Part shown: in pieces, positions 48,067-58,134 of the stretch | Layout: the number at the start of each line of letters is the position of its first letter | Position numbering within the stretch: the stretch's first letter is position 1 | Assembly: GCF_002015045.1 (NCBI RefSeq) | Contig: NZ_MUXX01000019.1 | Span: forward strand, 1-64,000 | Length of the DNA stretch: 64,000 bases | DNA from: Haemophilus paraphrohaemolyticus | GTDB taxonomy: Bacteria; Pseudomonadota; Gammaproteobacteria; Enterobacterales; Pasteurellaceae | Direction: 5' to 3' | Notes under the pieces: generated by a model | Told to the model about the DNA's origin: nothing | Seen by the model: only the letters and a program-made list of their open reading frames with translations | Database searches by the model: none | Translations under genes and position numbers: made by a program

Positions 48067-49365
48067 TTATAAAACTTTTAATCCAAATTTGATGATTGGC
48101 GATTTATAAGTATTATAAGTCGGATCATCTTTTGCCCTTGGTACACTTTGTGCACGAGTAATAGCCGCCACCGCAGCACGACAAATATCTGGTGGGCCAG
48201 AAATCACTTCGTGACTTGAAATGCGTCCATCTCGTTCAATGTTGATTTTTACACGACATTCACGACCACTAAAACTCGGATCCACTTGATACTCACGTGA
48301 TAATTTTTGTTTAATTAAACGCTCATAACCACGGTCTGCCGTACCTTGTCCATCGCCCAGTCCTTTACCGTTACCATTACCCGCAAGGCCAGCTGAATTT
48401 TTGTTTCCACCTTTCGTGGCTGAGCCACCACCAATATCGCCACCTGATAAGAAATCATCTAGTGCCTTATTATTTTGGGCTCTTGCTGCGGCTGCTTTTG
48501 CTTCTGCATCTGCTTTAGCCTTAGCATCAGCTACCGCTTTGGCCTTCGCTTCCGCAGCAGCTTTCGCTTTTGCCTCTGCTGCCGCTTTTGCTTCTTTTTC
48601 AGCCTTCTCTTTGGCATCTTTCTCAGCTTTTGCCTTCGCTTCTGCTGCGGCTTTTTCTTTAGCTTCTTTTTCGGCTTTTAGTTTCGCTTCTTGAGCTGCT
48701 TTTTCCTTAGCTTCTTGTGCTTTTTTCTGCTCTTCCAATTTCTTCTGCTCTGCTTTTTGAAGGGCTTCTTTCGCTTTACGCTCTTCTTCAGCTTGTTTTG
48801 CTGCTGCCTCTAAACGTTTTGCTTCAGCTTCCGCTTTTAGACGAGCTGCTTCGGCTGCTTTTTTACGTGTTGCTTCTTCTTTCTGTTTCTCAAGCTGCTC
48901 TTGTTTTAACTGCTCTTGACGCTGCTGCTCTTTTTTCAACTGTTCTTGCTTGATTTGCTCTTGTCGTTTTTCCTCTTCTTGTTTTTGCTGAGCTAACAAT
49001 TGAGCCTGACGTTGTTCTTCTAAAGCCTTTTCTCGCTCCTGTTTTTCAGCAAGTTCGGCTTTAGCTTGTTCAACTTCTTCAGCAGCCTCTTCTTTTACAT
49101 CTTCAACAGGTTTTGTCTCTTCCACAGGTTTAGGTTGAGCATTCCCTTTTCTATCTGATTGTAATCGACCATATTCTGCTGCCACTTGCCCTGTATCAAC
49201 CATCACCGCTTCAAACTCTTCACCATCTCCACCATTACCGCCAGCAGCAGGAGGTAATGTGATATTGGTAAACAGAGAGCCTAGTAGAAGCAACCCAATT
49301 AAAAGGGCGTGCAATAGTAGGGAGAGAATTATTGCAAATTCAAGTCTATCGTTTTGAGATCTCAC
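48067..49365 (-). CDS. tolA: Tol-Pal system protein TolA
   Basis: 432 residues. Domain I is an inner-membrane anchor (FAIILSLLLHALLIGLLLLG, residues about 10-30); domain II (about 85-315) is a very long Ala/Lys/Glu/Gln coiled coil made of degenerate KAEAEAKAKA repeats; domain III (from about 340) has RLIKQKLSREYQVDPSFSGR, CRVKINIERDG and the ending PIIKFGLKVL. It transmits proton-motive force from TolQR to TolB-Pal. Its repetitive coding DNA creates open shadow frames on the other strand. Confidence 0.96.
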   Translation of the reverse strand: MRSQNDRLEFAIILSLLLHALLIGLLLLGSLFTNITLPPAAGGNGGDGEEFEAVMVDTGQVAAEYGRLQSDRKGNAQPKPVEETKPVEDVKEEAAEEVEQAKAELAEKQEREKALEEQRQAQLLAQQKQEEEKRQEQIKQEQLKKEQQRQEQLKQEQLEKQKEEATRKKAAEAARLKAEAEAKRLEAAAKQAEEERKAKEALQKAEQKKLEEQKKAQEAKEKAAQEAKLKAEKEAKEKAAAEAKAKAEKDAKEKAEKEAKAAAEAKAKAAAEAKAKAVADAKAKADAEAKAAAARAQNNKALDDFLSGGDIGGGSATKGGNKNSAGLAGNGNGKGLGDGQGTADRGYERLIKQKLSREYQVDPSFSGRECRVKINIERDGRISSHEVISGPPDICRAAVAAITRAQSVPRAKDDPTYNTYKSPIIKFGLKVL

Positions 49366-49381
49366 ACGTTATCCTTGATGA

Positions 49382-49819
49382 TTATTGACCTTGAGTCATT
49401 AAGCCTGCTTTTTCAATACCCGCTTCTTTTAATAACACAATACCTTTGATCACTTCTTCATAAGGCACGGTTGCATCACCTGCAACTAAAAAAAGCGTGT
49501 TTTCATCTTTTTTAAATTCTTCACCAGCAAACAAAATCACTTCTTGATCGCTTAGTTCTTCGCCATTACTACCAGTAACAAAGTTGCCACCAACTTTTAA
49601 TTTATATAAACCCACACCCGCCACTTGTAAAATCACGGGGGTCTTATCTTCATTGGTTACTGATTGACTATGCTTATCTTCTGGTAAATTAACTTCTACA
49701 CTTTGGCTGATAATGGGCGCTGTTGCCATAAAAATAAGCAAAAGCACAAGTAATACGTCCAAGAATGGTACAATGTTAATTTCAGATTTAATGTCCTTAC
49801 GTTTGCGACGGTAAGACAT
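49382..49819 (-). CDS. tolR: Tol-Pal system protein TolR
   Basis: 145 residues of the ExbD/TolR family. One membrane helix (NIVPFLDVLLVLLLIFMATA, with the essential Asp in the helix) near residues 15-35, then a periplasmic domain. Forms the proton channel stator with TolQ. The 108 bases between tolQ and tolR contain a full USS. Confidence 0.96.
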   Translation of the reverse strand: MSYRRKRKDIKSEINIVPFLDVLLVLLLIFMATAPIISQSVEVNLPEDKHSQSVTNEDKTPVILQVAGVGLYKLKVGGNFVTGSNGEELSDQEVILFAGEEFKKDENTLFLVAGDATVPYEEVIKGIVLLKEAGIEKAGLMTQGQ

Positions 49820-49861
49820 ATTTTCCTCTTTTACTAAATTCAGGTTATCACTAACATTTCA

Positions 49862-49908
49862 CGACAAGCGGTCAGATTTGTATCTCTTTTTGCAAAAAAT
49901 TAAATAAA
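49862..49908. repeat. USS between tolQ and tolR
   Basis: GACAAGCGGTCAGATTTG with TTTTTGCAAAAAATTAAA downstream is one of the best matches to the extended Apl-type USS in the window. It does not form an inverted pair, so no terminator is expected inside the operon. Confidence 0.7.
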
Positions 49909-49927
49909 AATGACCTCTTGTTCTCAT

Positions 49928-50611
49928 TTATTTTTTAGAAAATGCTTGACGGTGTAAAATTGTCGTAAACTCATCAATAAAGTTTGCGTAATTTTGTTCT
50001 AACTTATTCGCACGTAAGCTTAAACGGTTATAAGCCATTACTGCAGGAATAGCCGCAAACAAACCGATAGCTGTTGCAATCAACGCTTCTGCAATACCTG
50101 GTGCTACCGATTGGAGGCTTGCTTGTTTCACTGCACTTAATCCCATAAATGAGTGCATAATTCCCCAAACAGTACCAAATAAACCGATGTATGGGCTAAT
50201 AGAACCAACAGTACCTAAGAAAGGAATATAGCTTTCGAGCGTTTCCACTTCACGGTTTAGCGCGAGGTTCATTGCACGACTCGTGCCTTGAATATTTGCA
50301 GAGGGTGCATCTGGGCTTACTTGTTGCAAACGAGTAAACTCTTTGAACCCAACATAGAAAATTTGTTCTGAACCGCTTAATTTATCACGACGATTTTCTA
50401 ATCCTTCGTGTAAACGATTTAAATCTTCGCCTGACCAAAATTTATTTTCAAAAGCGAGTGACCCTTTTGCTGCATTAGTCAAATAACGACTACGTTGAAT
50501 AATCACTGCCCAAGATAATACCGAGAAAGTGATAAGAATAAGCATGACGATCTTAACAACGATACTTGCTTGTGCAAATAACGAAATTAAGTCAAAGCTA
50601 GTTTCTTGCAT
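49928..50611 (-). CDS. tolQ: Tol-Pal system protein TolQ
   Basis: 227 residues from the ATG at 50611, which has GGAG six bases ahead; 24 extra in-frame codons upstream overlap ybgC and are not family sequence. ExbB/TolQ family with three helices ([58 protein letters not shown]). Confidence 0.96.
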   Translation of the reverse strand: MQETSFDLISLFAQASIVVKIVMLILITFSVLSWAVIIQRSRYLTNAAKGSLAFENKFWSGEDLNRLHEGLENRRDKLSGSEQIFYVGFKEFTRLQQVSPDAPSANIQGTSRAMNLALNREVETLESYIPFLGTVGSISPYIGLFGTVWGIMHSFMGLSAVKQASLQSVAPGIAEALIATAIGLFAAIPAVMAYNRLSLRANKLEQNYANFIDEFTTILHRQAFSKK

Positions 50612-50636
50612 TGAAAACTCCAATAATGATAATGAA

Positions 50637-51029
50637 TTAGTGAGATGAATCCATTGCATCACGAATATTTTTCGGTATTGCAATCGGTTTCATTTTAAGT
50701 AAATCGACACTTGCCACACTAACTATTGCGTAGCTTATACAAACTTGATCACGCAAAAGTTTCTGTTCAAAAATAATCGTCGCTTTCTTTATTTCTTTAA
50801 TTTCTGTTTCAACAGAAAGAAAATCATCTAAACGAGCAGGCGTTTTGTAGTCTATTTCTAACTTCTTCACAACAAAAGCAATATTTTCCGATAACAATGA
50901 TTGTTGGGAAAAGCCTTTGTTGCGTAAAAATTCCGTTCTTGCTCGTTCAAAAAAACAGACATAGCTTGCATGATAAACCACACCGCCCGCGTCTGTATCT
51001 TCATAATAAACTCGAATAGGAAAATGCAT
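50637..51029 (-). CDS. ybgC: Tol-Pal-associated acyl-CoA thioesterase YbgC
   Basis: 130 residues of the hot-dog fold 4HBT family. [20 protein letters not shown] holds the active Asp, and [18 protein letters not shown] follows. First gene of the tol-pal operon here as in E. coli; 25 bases before tolQ. The E. coli relative hydrolyses short-chain or phospholipid acyl-CoA/ACP. Confidence 0.95.
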   Translation of the reverse strand: MHFPIRVYYEDTDAGGVVYHASYVCFFERARTEFLRNKGFSQQSLLSENIAFVVKKLEIDYKTPARLDDFLSVETEIKEIKKATIIFEQKLLRDQVCISYAIVSVASVDLLKMKPIAIPKNIRDAMDSSH

Positions 51030-51179
51030 ATTCTATCCTATTTTATTCTCTTTCGTAAACGTCCACTTTTTAGACGATCACGGCTGTCTATTTTATTCAG
51101 TTAAAAATGCCAGCGCAATAGCTTTTGCAATTTATTTTTTATTTAAAAATAAAAGTACACTTTCTTTTTATAATTTAAC

Positions 51180-51461
51180 TCAAAAAAGGATACAAAGCGA
51201 AGGGATAACAATTGCATAACCGATTAAAGGTAGGAAAACCAATTGCCAAATTTTACTACGGATTTCAAAGCCGATACCGTGAATCCATAAAATCCCCATG
51301 CCATAAAAAGCCAATAAAGCAAAGTAAGGAATTTTACCGCCAAAATAGAGCCCGAAAGTGGTCGATTTTAATAAAATCATTGCAAACAGACCGCTTGCAA
51401 GAAGAAAAGAAAGGGCTTTTAGCAAGCCCTTTAAAGTTAAGTTATATAACAAATGAATCAT
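51180..51461 (-). CDS. ybgE: Cyd operon protein YbgE
   Basis: 93 residues, three helices. LKALSFLLASGLFAMILL, GMGILWIHGIGFEIRSKIWQ and FLPLIGYAIVIPSLCILF line up with E. coli YbgE by memory (IHGVGFR...LWQ...PL). Small inner-membrane protein of the cytochrome bd operon, function unclear. Begins three bases after cydX. The 150-base gap to ybgC holds nothing I can identify. Confidence 0.85.
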   Translation of the reverse strand: MIHLLYNLTLKGLLKALSFLLASGLFAMILLKSTTFGLYFGGKIPYFALLAFYGMGILWIHGIGFEIRSKIWQLVFLPLIGYAIVIPSLCILF

Positions 51462-51464
51462 AGA

Positions 51465-51563
51465 TTATTCGTCAAATTTACCTGTTTTCTCAATCTTTGT
51501 CGTAACAAATACGGCAAAGTAAATTGCGAGAAACATACCAAAAAACCAAGTTAAATAAAACAT
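51465..51563 (-). CDS. cydX: Cytochrome bd-I accessory subunit CydX
   Basis: A 32-residue ORF: MFYLTWFFGMFLAIYFAVFV then TTKIEKTGKFDE. A single helix with an N-terminal aromatic W and a charged tail, lying between cydB and ybgE exactly where cydX belongs. CydX stabilises the hemes of CydAB. Ribosome site GGAGCAATT. Confidence 0.9.
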   Translation of the reverse strand: MFYLTWFFGMFLAIYFAVFVTTKIEKTGKFDE

Positions 51564-51572
51564 AATTGCTCC

Positions 51573-52709
51573 TTAGTATGCTGTTGCGTGGTTTTCTTCA
51601 ATGAATTTTGCATCAAGACGACCAAACATTTTGATGTAAGACCAAATAGTATAGCACAATACGATTGGTACAAAGAAACACGCTGCATAGAACATAACGG
51701 TTAAGGTGTTAAGGCTTGCAGTTGAATCCCAAACAGTTAAGCTCATTTCTGGATGAGAAATTGAAGGCATAATGAATGGGAACATAGAAACTGCTGCGGT
51801 TAAGATAACACCAATTTGCATTAAAGATGATGCAAAGAACGCAGTACCTGAGCGGTTTGCTTTAGATGCAACGATGGTTAATAATGCACCGATGACTGCA
51901 ATTGCAGGTACAATCCAAAGCACAGGCATTTCAGCATAGTTTTTAAACCAAGCAGATGTTTCAACAGCTACAGTTTTGTTGGTTAATGCAGAAACTGCGT
52001 TGTGATCTAATTGGCTTGTGATCACAAAACCTTCTTTGAAGTATAACCAAACACCCGCTAATACAAATGCAACTAATGTTACGGTTGCCGCTAATTGTGA
52101 TACGCCACGTACGCGGTTGCGTAATTCAGCCGTGGTTTTCATTTGCAACCAAGTCGCACCTTGAGTAGTTAGCATAAATAAACTCACCACGCCGCATAAT
52201 AATGCGAATGGATTTAATAAGCCTAAGAATGTACCCGTATAAGTTACTTGATTGATGTTATTAAACTCAAATGGTAAGCCTTGTAATAAGTTACCGAACG
52301 CCACACCGAAAATAAGTGACGGCACGAAACCACCGATGAATAATGCCCAATCCCAAGCATTACGCCATTTTGGTGAGTCGATTTTCGCACGGTACTCAAA
52401 GCCCACTGGACGGAAGAATAATGCTGCAAGCACTAATATCATTGCCAAGAAAAAACTTGAGAATGAGGTTGCATATACAGTTGGCCACGCTGCGAAGATC
52501 GCACCACCACCTGTTAATAACCAAACTTGGTTACCATCCCAGTGAGGTGCAATTGAGTTGATCATCACACGACGTTCTGTATTGCTTTTACCCACCACAG
52601 GTAAAAGCGTTAATACGCCCATATCAAAGCCATCGGTAATTGCAAAACCGATTAACAATACAGCAATTAAGATCCACCAAATAAAGCGGAGAACTTCATA
52701 ATCTAACAT
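51573..52709 (-). CDS. cydB: Cytochrome bd ubiquinol oxidase subunit II
   Basis: 378 residues, about nine helices. The family start MLDYEVLRFIWWILIAVLLI, GFAITDGFDMGVLTLLPVV and IAPHWDGNQVWLLTGGGAIFAAWP are intact. With CydA it forms the oxygen-scavenging quinol oxidase used in microaerobic growth. Ten bases after cydA. Confidence 0.97.
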   Translation of the reverse strand: MLDYEVLRFIWWILIAVLLIGFAITDGFDMGVLTLLPVVGKSNTERRVMINSIAPHWDGNQVWLLTGGGAIFAAWPTVYATSFSSFFLAMILVLAALFFRPVGFEYRAKIDSPKWRNAWDWALFIGGFVPSLIFGVAFGNLLQGLPFEFNNINQVTYTGTFLGLLNPFALLCGVVSLFMLTTQGATWLQMKTTAELRNRVRGVSQLAATVTLVAFVLAGVWLYFKEGFVITSQLDHNAVSALTNKTVAVETSAWFKNYAEMPVLWIVPAIAVIGALLTIVASKANRSGTAFFASSLMQIGVILTAAVSMFPFIMPSISHPEMSLTVWDSTASLNTLTVMFYAACFFVPIVLCYTIWSYIKMFGRLDAKFIEENHATAY

Positions 52710-52719
52710 TGTCTACTCC

Positions 52720-54273
52720 TTATTTCGCAGATTGCTCAAAGTAGTATTTACCTGTTTTTAATGCACTTGGACCTAAACGACCATATTTGAACATTAAATA
52801 CATTTCTACTACTAAGAAGATTGTATATAAACCACATAATAAACCAATTGCAGTCCATAATTCAGCCACAGTTAAGTGAGAAGCCGAAATACCTGTTGGT
52901 AACACTTCATAAACTGCCCAAGGCTGACGTGCGAACTCAGCTAAGAACCAACCAGCTTCAATGGCAATCCATGGTAATGGCATAGACCATAATACCACTT
53001 TAAGTAACAATTTGTTTTTACCTACTGTACCACGGAAGTTAAAGAAGAATGCTAAGCCAATGATTAAAGACATTAGCATACCAGAGCCAACCATCATACG
53101 GAACGCCCAGAAGTTAGGACCTACATTTGGAATAGTTGCATCTGCTGCTTTAATAATTTGTTCTTCTGTTGCCGCTGTAATATTATCGCCTACGTATTGT
53201 TTTAACAATAAACCAAAGCCAAGATCTTTTTGAACTGCTTGGAATGCTGCTTTTTCTTCTTCTGTATAGTTACCAGAACGAAGTTTTTCTAATAAAACAA
53301 CTGCTGTAGCACCGTTACGTACACGCTCAATATTTTCTTTACGAATATCATTTAAGCCTTTGATTTCAGTATCTAAAGAACGAGTTGCCACTAAACCGCC
53401 AAGGTATGGGATTTGAATTGCAAAGTCGTTTTGACGAGCTTTAGAGTTTGGAATTGCAATTGCATTAAATGCCGCAGGTGCTGGGTGAGTTTCCCATTCA
53501 GCTTCCATGGCTGCTAATTTAACAGGTTGTGCTTTACCGATTTCATAACCAGATTCATCACCCATAATTAATACAGATAAAATAGCGAACAAACCAAAAC
53601 TTGCCCCCACTGAGAATGAACGTTTTGCAAAGCCTAAATCACGACCTTTTAAGATATAGTAAGCACTGATGCTTAATACAAAGATCGCACCACAGGTATA
53701 GCCTGCAGTTACAGTATGTAAGAATTTACTTTGAGTCACTGGGTTTAAAAGAAGATCAGTAAAACTGGTCATTTCCATACGCATTGTTTCAAAGTTAAAT
53801 TCTGAACCTACTGGGTTTTGCATCCAGCCGTTCGCTACTAAGATCCACATTGCAGAGAAATTAGAACCAAATGCCACACAGTATGTTGCTAATAAATGTT
53901 TTTTCTTAGACAGACGCTCCCAACCAAAGAAGAATAAACCCACGAAAGTTGATTCTAAGAAGAACGCCATTAAACCTTCTAATGCTAAAGGTGCACCGAA
54001 GATATCGCCTACATAGTGAGAGTAGTATGACCAGTTTGTACCAAACTGGAATTCCATGGTAATACCAGTCGTTACCCCAAGAGCAAAGTTAATACCGAAT
54101 AACTTACCCCAGAATTTAGTCATATCTTTATAAACTTCTTTTCCTGTCGTTACATAAAGTGTTTCCATCACTACAAGCACAAAAGAAAGACCTAATGTAA
54201 GCGGCACAAATAAGAAGTGATAGAGAGCAGTTAAAGCAAACTGCAAACGCGAGAGTTCAACAAAGTCTAACAT
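52720..54273 (-). CDS. cydA: Cytochrome bd ubiquinol oxidase subunit I
   Basis: 517 residues from the ATG at 54273 ([20 protein letters not shown]), which is behind AGAGG and starts as E. coli CydA does; an ATG five codons earlier is not favoured. Heme ligands are expected in that first block (His19), in [20 protein letters not shown] near 260 (quinol loop) and in [10 protein letters not shown] near 393. It has the long Q-loop (residues about 255-385) of the E. coli type. Confidence 0.97.
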   Translation of the reverse strand: MLDFVELSRLQFALTALYHFLFVPLTLGLSFVLVVMETLYVTTGKEVYKDMTKFWGKLFGINFALGVTTGITMEFQFGTNWSYYSHYVGDIFGAPLALEGLMAFFLESTFVGLFFFGWERLSKKKHLLATYCVAFGSNFSAMWILVANGWMQNPVGSEFNFETMRMEMTSFTDLLLNPVTQSKFLHTVTAGYTCGAIFVLSISAYYILKGRDLGFAKRSFSVGASFGLFAILSVLIMGDESGYEIGKAQPVKLAAMEAEWETHPAPAAFNAIAIPNSKARQNDFAIQIPYLGGLVATRSLDTEIKGLNDIRKENIERVRNGATAVVLLEKLRSGNYTEEEKAAFQAVQKDLGFGLLLKQYVGDNITAATEEQIIKAADATIPNVGPNFWAFRMMVGSGMLMSLIIGLAFFFNFRGTVGKNKLLLKVVLWSMPLPWIAIEAGWFLAEFARQPWAVYEVLPTGISASHLTVAELWTAIGLLCGLYTIFLVVEMYLMFKYGRLGPSALKTGKYYFEQSAK

Positions 54274-54288
54274 CTCAAACCTCTTCAT

Positions 54289-54692
54289 CTTGATAATATG
54301 AAATACGATTAATTATTCGATACCGAATAATGCCCCACAAAACTTTGACCCAAAGCAAAGATCTACCCCACATAGGTAATCAGAGTTTCAGGCGACTATT
54401 CTACCTGTTATTGAAAAAATAAAAAACCGCCCCTATTAACAGGAACTTAACCTTTGTATTGAAATAATTCAACTTTTAGCAAAATTTTTTAATAAATTAA
54501 GAAAAAAGATCAAAATATGTTACCTCTCAAGAGGTAAAATTAAGTTATTCTTTTGAGAAAGATCAAAAAAAATCTGATTTTTAGCCATCTGCTCTTGCTG
54601 ACTTTTTCATTTAAGCGTGCTAATCTCTTAGCGATTTAAGTCATTTTTATTTAGATTGAAAGCTTTTAGCTATAATAGAAAAAGGTAAAACT
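54289..54692. other. 404-bp intergenic region between cydA and the small secreted-protein gene
   Basis: A divergent promoter region, very AT-rich. At 54553-54566 TTGAG-AAAG-ATCAA matches the FNR site TTGAT-N4-ATCAA at 9 of 10 positions, but lies about 280 bases from cydA and 127 from the plus-strand gene. I see no ORF, RNA gene or convincing terminator here. Confidence 0.4.
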
Positions 54693-55022
54693 ATGCTAAA
54701 AAAATATTTTCTTCTCTGTTTTCCAATTTGTACCAGTGCATTATTTTCCACAAGCGTACAAGCCCAAGTAAAAACCTCGTCTCTTACTATTGAAAAACCA
54801 GAGGTTATTAAACTTATTCCACAATGTGAAAATATGTTTAACGTTGCAAATACGCTTATTAAAGATGCAGAAAGACAACCAGGTACACACACTCAAGTAA
54901 AGCGTTTAAAAAATAAGCTAACAGAAACCCAAAAACAATTGCTCGCAATGGAAGAAAGCTTACAGCAGAAAAGTTGTGAGAAAGGATTAAATGCATTAAA
55001 TACGTTGAAGCAAAAACATTAA
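54693..55022 (+). CDS. Small secreted protein of unknown function (DUF5339-like)
   Basis: 109 residues. Signal peptide about 1-24 (FLLCFPICTSALFSTSVQA-QV). The mature part is helical and Lys/Gln-rich with two cysteines (QCENMF near 48, KSCEKG near 93) that could form a disulfide, and QVKRLKNKLTETQKQLLAM is a probable coiled coil. I recall similar short Pasteurellaceae proteins filed as DUF5339 but am not certain. Ends before a terminator facing hel. Confidence 0.65.
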   Translation: MLKKYFLLCFPICTSALFSTSVQAQVKTSSLTIEKPEVIKLIPQCENMFNVANTLIKDAERQPGTHTQVKRLKNKLTETQKQLLAMEESLQQKSCEKGLNALNTLKQKH

Positions 55023-55039
55023 ATTTCAGATATAAAAAA

Positions 55040-55078
55040 TACGGTAAAATCATATTTTTAGTATTTGATTTTACCGTA
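55040..55078. terminator. Bidirectional terminator before hel
   Basis: TACGGTAAAATCA (55040-55052) pairs perfectly with TGATTTTACCGTA (55066-55078), 13 bp, between two convergent genes. Confidence 0.8.
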
Positions 55079-55096
55079 CCATAAAATTCCTATAAA

Positions 55097-55939
<843 letters not shown>

Positions 55940-56021
55940 TTAAATAGACAAATTAAATAAATAGAGAGCGGTCATATTTTTACGGGAATTTGCAAATGTT
56001 CCAAGTAGAAATATTTAGATT

Positions 56022-56037
56022 TGTGATTTAGATCACA
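56022..56037 (-). promoter_or_regulatory. CRP site upstream of hel
   Basis: TGTGATTTAGATCACA is TGTGA-N6-TCACA with both half-sites perfect, about 100 bases before the hel ATG and on the 3' side of grpE, so hel is the likely target. Confidence 0.8.
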
Positions 56038-56168
56038 TTTTATAGTGTTTTAGCTAAAAAATTTTTTAAAGACACGCTAGAAAAAATTGTTGTTAAACCG
56101 CTAAAGCTACACACCTAATAAAAAATTGTTGCTAGCATTTATTTTTAAAAATAGTTCAGTTCGGTAAA

Positions 56169-56780
56169 TTAAGCCGCAACCATTACCATCGCTGGGCGTA
56201 ATACACGGCCTTGCAATGTATAGCCTTTTTGTAACACTGCGCAGATGTGGTTTGGCTCAATACCTTCAGCTGGCTGCATTGAAATCGCTTGGTGAAGCTC
56301 AGGATTAAATGCTTCTCCAACAACGCCAACTGCTTCCACTCCAAATTTAGCTAAGGTCGAAATAAATTCTTTGTGGGTCATTTCTACGCCATCAACTAAC
56401 ACTTGTGTTGTTTCATCAGTAACAGCATTATCTAATGCGGCTAAACCACGTTCAAGATTATCAACAACAGTTAGTAGCTCTTTTGAAAATTTTTCTAATG
56501 CAAATTTATGAGCTTTTTCGACATCTTGCTCAGCACGACGGCGAATATTTTGAATTTCTGCTTGGGCACGTAATTGAATATCTTTTTCACGGGCATCAAT
56601 TTCTGAAACGTAAATTTCTAATTCATTGATACGAGCGTAAGCTGCAGCTAATTCTGCTTCTACAGGTTGCTCTTCTCTATTTTCTGATTGTACTTGCTCT
56701 TCAACCGCTTCAGGTTGTTGGAGTTCTACATTTTCTTGTTCTGTGCTTTGCTCTTGTGCTTTTTCTTGTTGAGTAGTCAT
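56169..56780 (-). CDS. grpE: Nucleotide exchange factor GrpE
   Basis: 203 residues. A Gln/Glu-rich disordered N-terminus (about 1-45), the long dimerising coiled coil, then the beta domain with family signature [20 protein letters not shown] and [20 protein letters not shown]. GrpE releases ADP from DnaK; dnaK-dnaJ are not in this window. Possible heat-shock promoter upstream. Confidence 0.96.
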   Translation of the reverse strand: MTTQQEKAQEQSTEQENVELQQPEAVEEQVQSENREEQPVEAELAAAYARINELEIYVSEIDAREKDIQLRAQAEIQNIRRRAEQDVEKAHKFALEKFSKELLTVVDNLERGLAALDNAVTDETTQVLVDGVEMTHKEFISTLAKFGVEAVGVVGEAFNPELHQAISMQPAEGIEPNHICAVLQKGYTLQGRVLRPAMVMVAA

Positions 56781-56820
56781 ACAAAATCCTCTTAAATTCA
56801 GTGAAATAAAATCGGATTTA

Positions 56821-56848
56821 ATATAATAGCAAATTAGCGAAATTCAAG
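56821..56848 (-). promoter_or_regulatory. Possible sigma-32 heat-shock promoter of grpE
   Basis: On the minus strand CTTGAA (56848-56843) and, 13 bases on, CTATTATAT (56829-56821). The -35 is an exact sigma-32 match; the -10 is weak for sigma-32 (CCCCAT) and also resembles sigma-70. 41 bases from the ATG. Confidence 0.4.
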
Positions 56849-57012
56849 AAGAATAGGAAAATAAATCCTTCTTCAGGGCAAAAAAGGCTTGCAAAATGTG
56901 GGGGGTAGCTTAAAATCCTTTCGATTTCATTGCCATTGATTGGTGTGGAAGATTCGTCAAACTTCGGAGAAATCCGACCGCTTTTATCTTTTTTCTTAAC
57001 GGAGAAAACTAA

Positions 57013-58092
57013 ATGAAAAAATTCGCAGGTTTATTCGCTGCAGGTGTGGCTTCATTGGCATTAACAGCTTGTAATGAAGAAAAGGCAAAAACAACTGAGG
57101 CTGCTGCCCCAGCTGATGCTGGCACTGTTCACTTATATACTTGGACTGAGTATGTACCTGAAGGTTTGTTAGATCAATTTCAAAAAGAGACTGGTATTAA
57201 AGTTGAGGTATCTAGCCTTGAATCTAACGAAACAATGTATGCGAAGTTAAAACTTCAAGGTAAAGATGGCGGTTATGATGTAATCGCACCTTCCAATTAC
57301 TTTGTGTCTAAAATGGCAAAAGAAGGAATGTTAGCGGAGCTTGATCACAGCAAATTACCCGTTATCGCAGAATTAAACCCTGACTGGTTAGACAAACCTT
57401 ACGATAAAGGTAACAAATATTCATTACCTCAACTTTTAGGTGCCCCAGGCATTGCATTTAATACTAACAACTACAAAGGCGACCAATTCACCTCTTGGGG
57501 GGATTTATGGAAACCTGAATTTGCGAACAAAATCCAATTATTAGATGATGCACGTGAAGTGTTCAATATTGCATTATTGAAATTAGGCAAAAACCCGAAC
57601 ACAACTGATCCTGAAGAGATCAAAGCGGCTTATGAAGAATTGAAAAAATTACGTCCAAACGTACTTTCATTCAGCTCTGACAACCCTGCAAACTCATTCA
57701 TCTCAGGTGAAGTATCTGTAGGTCAATTATGGAACGGTTCTGTGCGTATTGCGAAGAAAGAACAAGCACCTATTGATATGGTGTTCCCAAAAGAGGGCCC
57801 GGTACTTTGGGTTGATACTTTAGCTATTCCAGCGAACTCAAAAAACAAAGAGAACGCACATAAGTTAATCAACTACTTATTAAGTGCTAAAGTTTCTGAG
57901 CAACTTACCCTTGCAATCGGTTATCCAACTTCAAATATGAAAGCATTAGAAGTATTACCGAAAGAGATCACGCAAGACCCTGCGATTTATCCAACACAAA
58001 AAGTGTTACAAGAATCACAATGGCAAGATGATGTGGGTGATGCAATTGAACTTTACGAGAAATATTACCAAGAGTTAAAAGCGTCTAAATAA
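57013..58092 (+). CDS. potD: Spermidine/putrescine-binding lipoprotein PotD
   Basis: 359 residues. Lipoprotein signal with LALTAC, Cys20. The mature part is a PotD-type solute-binding protein (VHLYTWTEYVPEGLLDQF, YDVIAPSNYFVSKMAKEGML, APGIAFNTNNYKGDQ, VLWVDTLAIPANSKN). It delivers polyamines to the PotABC transporter; those genes are not adjacent, so this is a stand-alone binding-protein gene (a paralogue such as PotD1 is possible). Ends at a clear terminator. Confidence 0.92.
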   Translation: MKKFAGLFAAGVASLALTACNEEKAKTTEAAAPADAGTVHLYTWTEYVPEGLLDQFQKETGIKVEVSSLESNETMYAKLKLQGKDGGYDVIAPSNYFVSKMAKEGMLAELDHSKLPVIAELNPDWLDKPYDKGNKYSLPQLLGAPGIAFNTNNYKGDQFTSWGDLWKPEFANKIQLLDDAREVFNIALLKLGKNPNTTDPEEIKAAYEELKKLRPNVLSFSSDNPANSFISGEVSVGQLWNGSVRIAKKEQAPIDMVFPKEGPVLWVDTLAIPANSKNKENAHKLINYLLSAKVSEQLTLAIGYPTSNMKALEVLPKEITQDPAIYPTQKVLQESQWQDDVGDAIELYEKYYQELKASK

Positions 58093-58106
58093 TTTAGATG
58101 TGTAAG

Positions 58107-58134
58107 AAGAGCTGGATTTACCAGCTCTTTTTTA
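58107..58134 (+). terminator. Terminator of potD
   Basis: AAGAGCTGG (58107-58115) pairs with CCAGCTCTT (58121-58129) with loop ATTTA, followed by TTTTTACAT. It overlaps the 3' end of the convergent rimK-like gene by a few bases. Confidence 0.9.

Noticed and set aside
48401..48953. Long Ala/Phe/Leu-rich open frames on the plus strand opposite tolA
   Set aside because: These are shadows of the repetitive Ala/Lys/Glu coding of TolA domain II; low-complexity and without ribosome sites.
50616..50637. Fur-box-like AATAATGATAATGAATTAG between ybgC and tolQ
   Set aside because: About 13 of 19 positions match, all on one side, and it lies at the end of a coding region within the tol-pal operon.
54553..54566. 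FNR-like TTGAG-AAAG-ATCAA as regulator of cydA
   Set aside because: Good match, but about 280 bases from cydA; kept only as a note in the intergenic feature, not called as a regulatory site.
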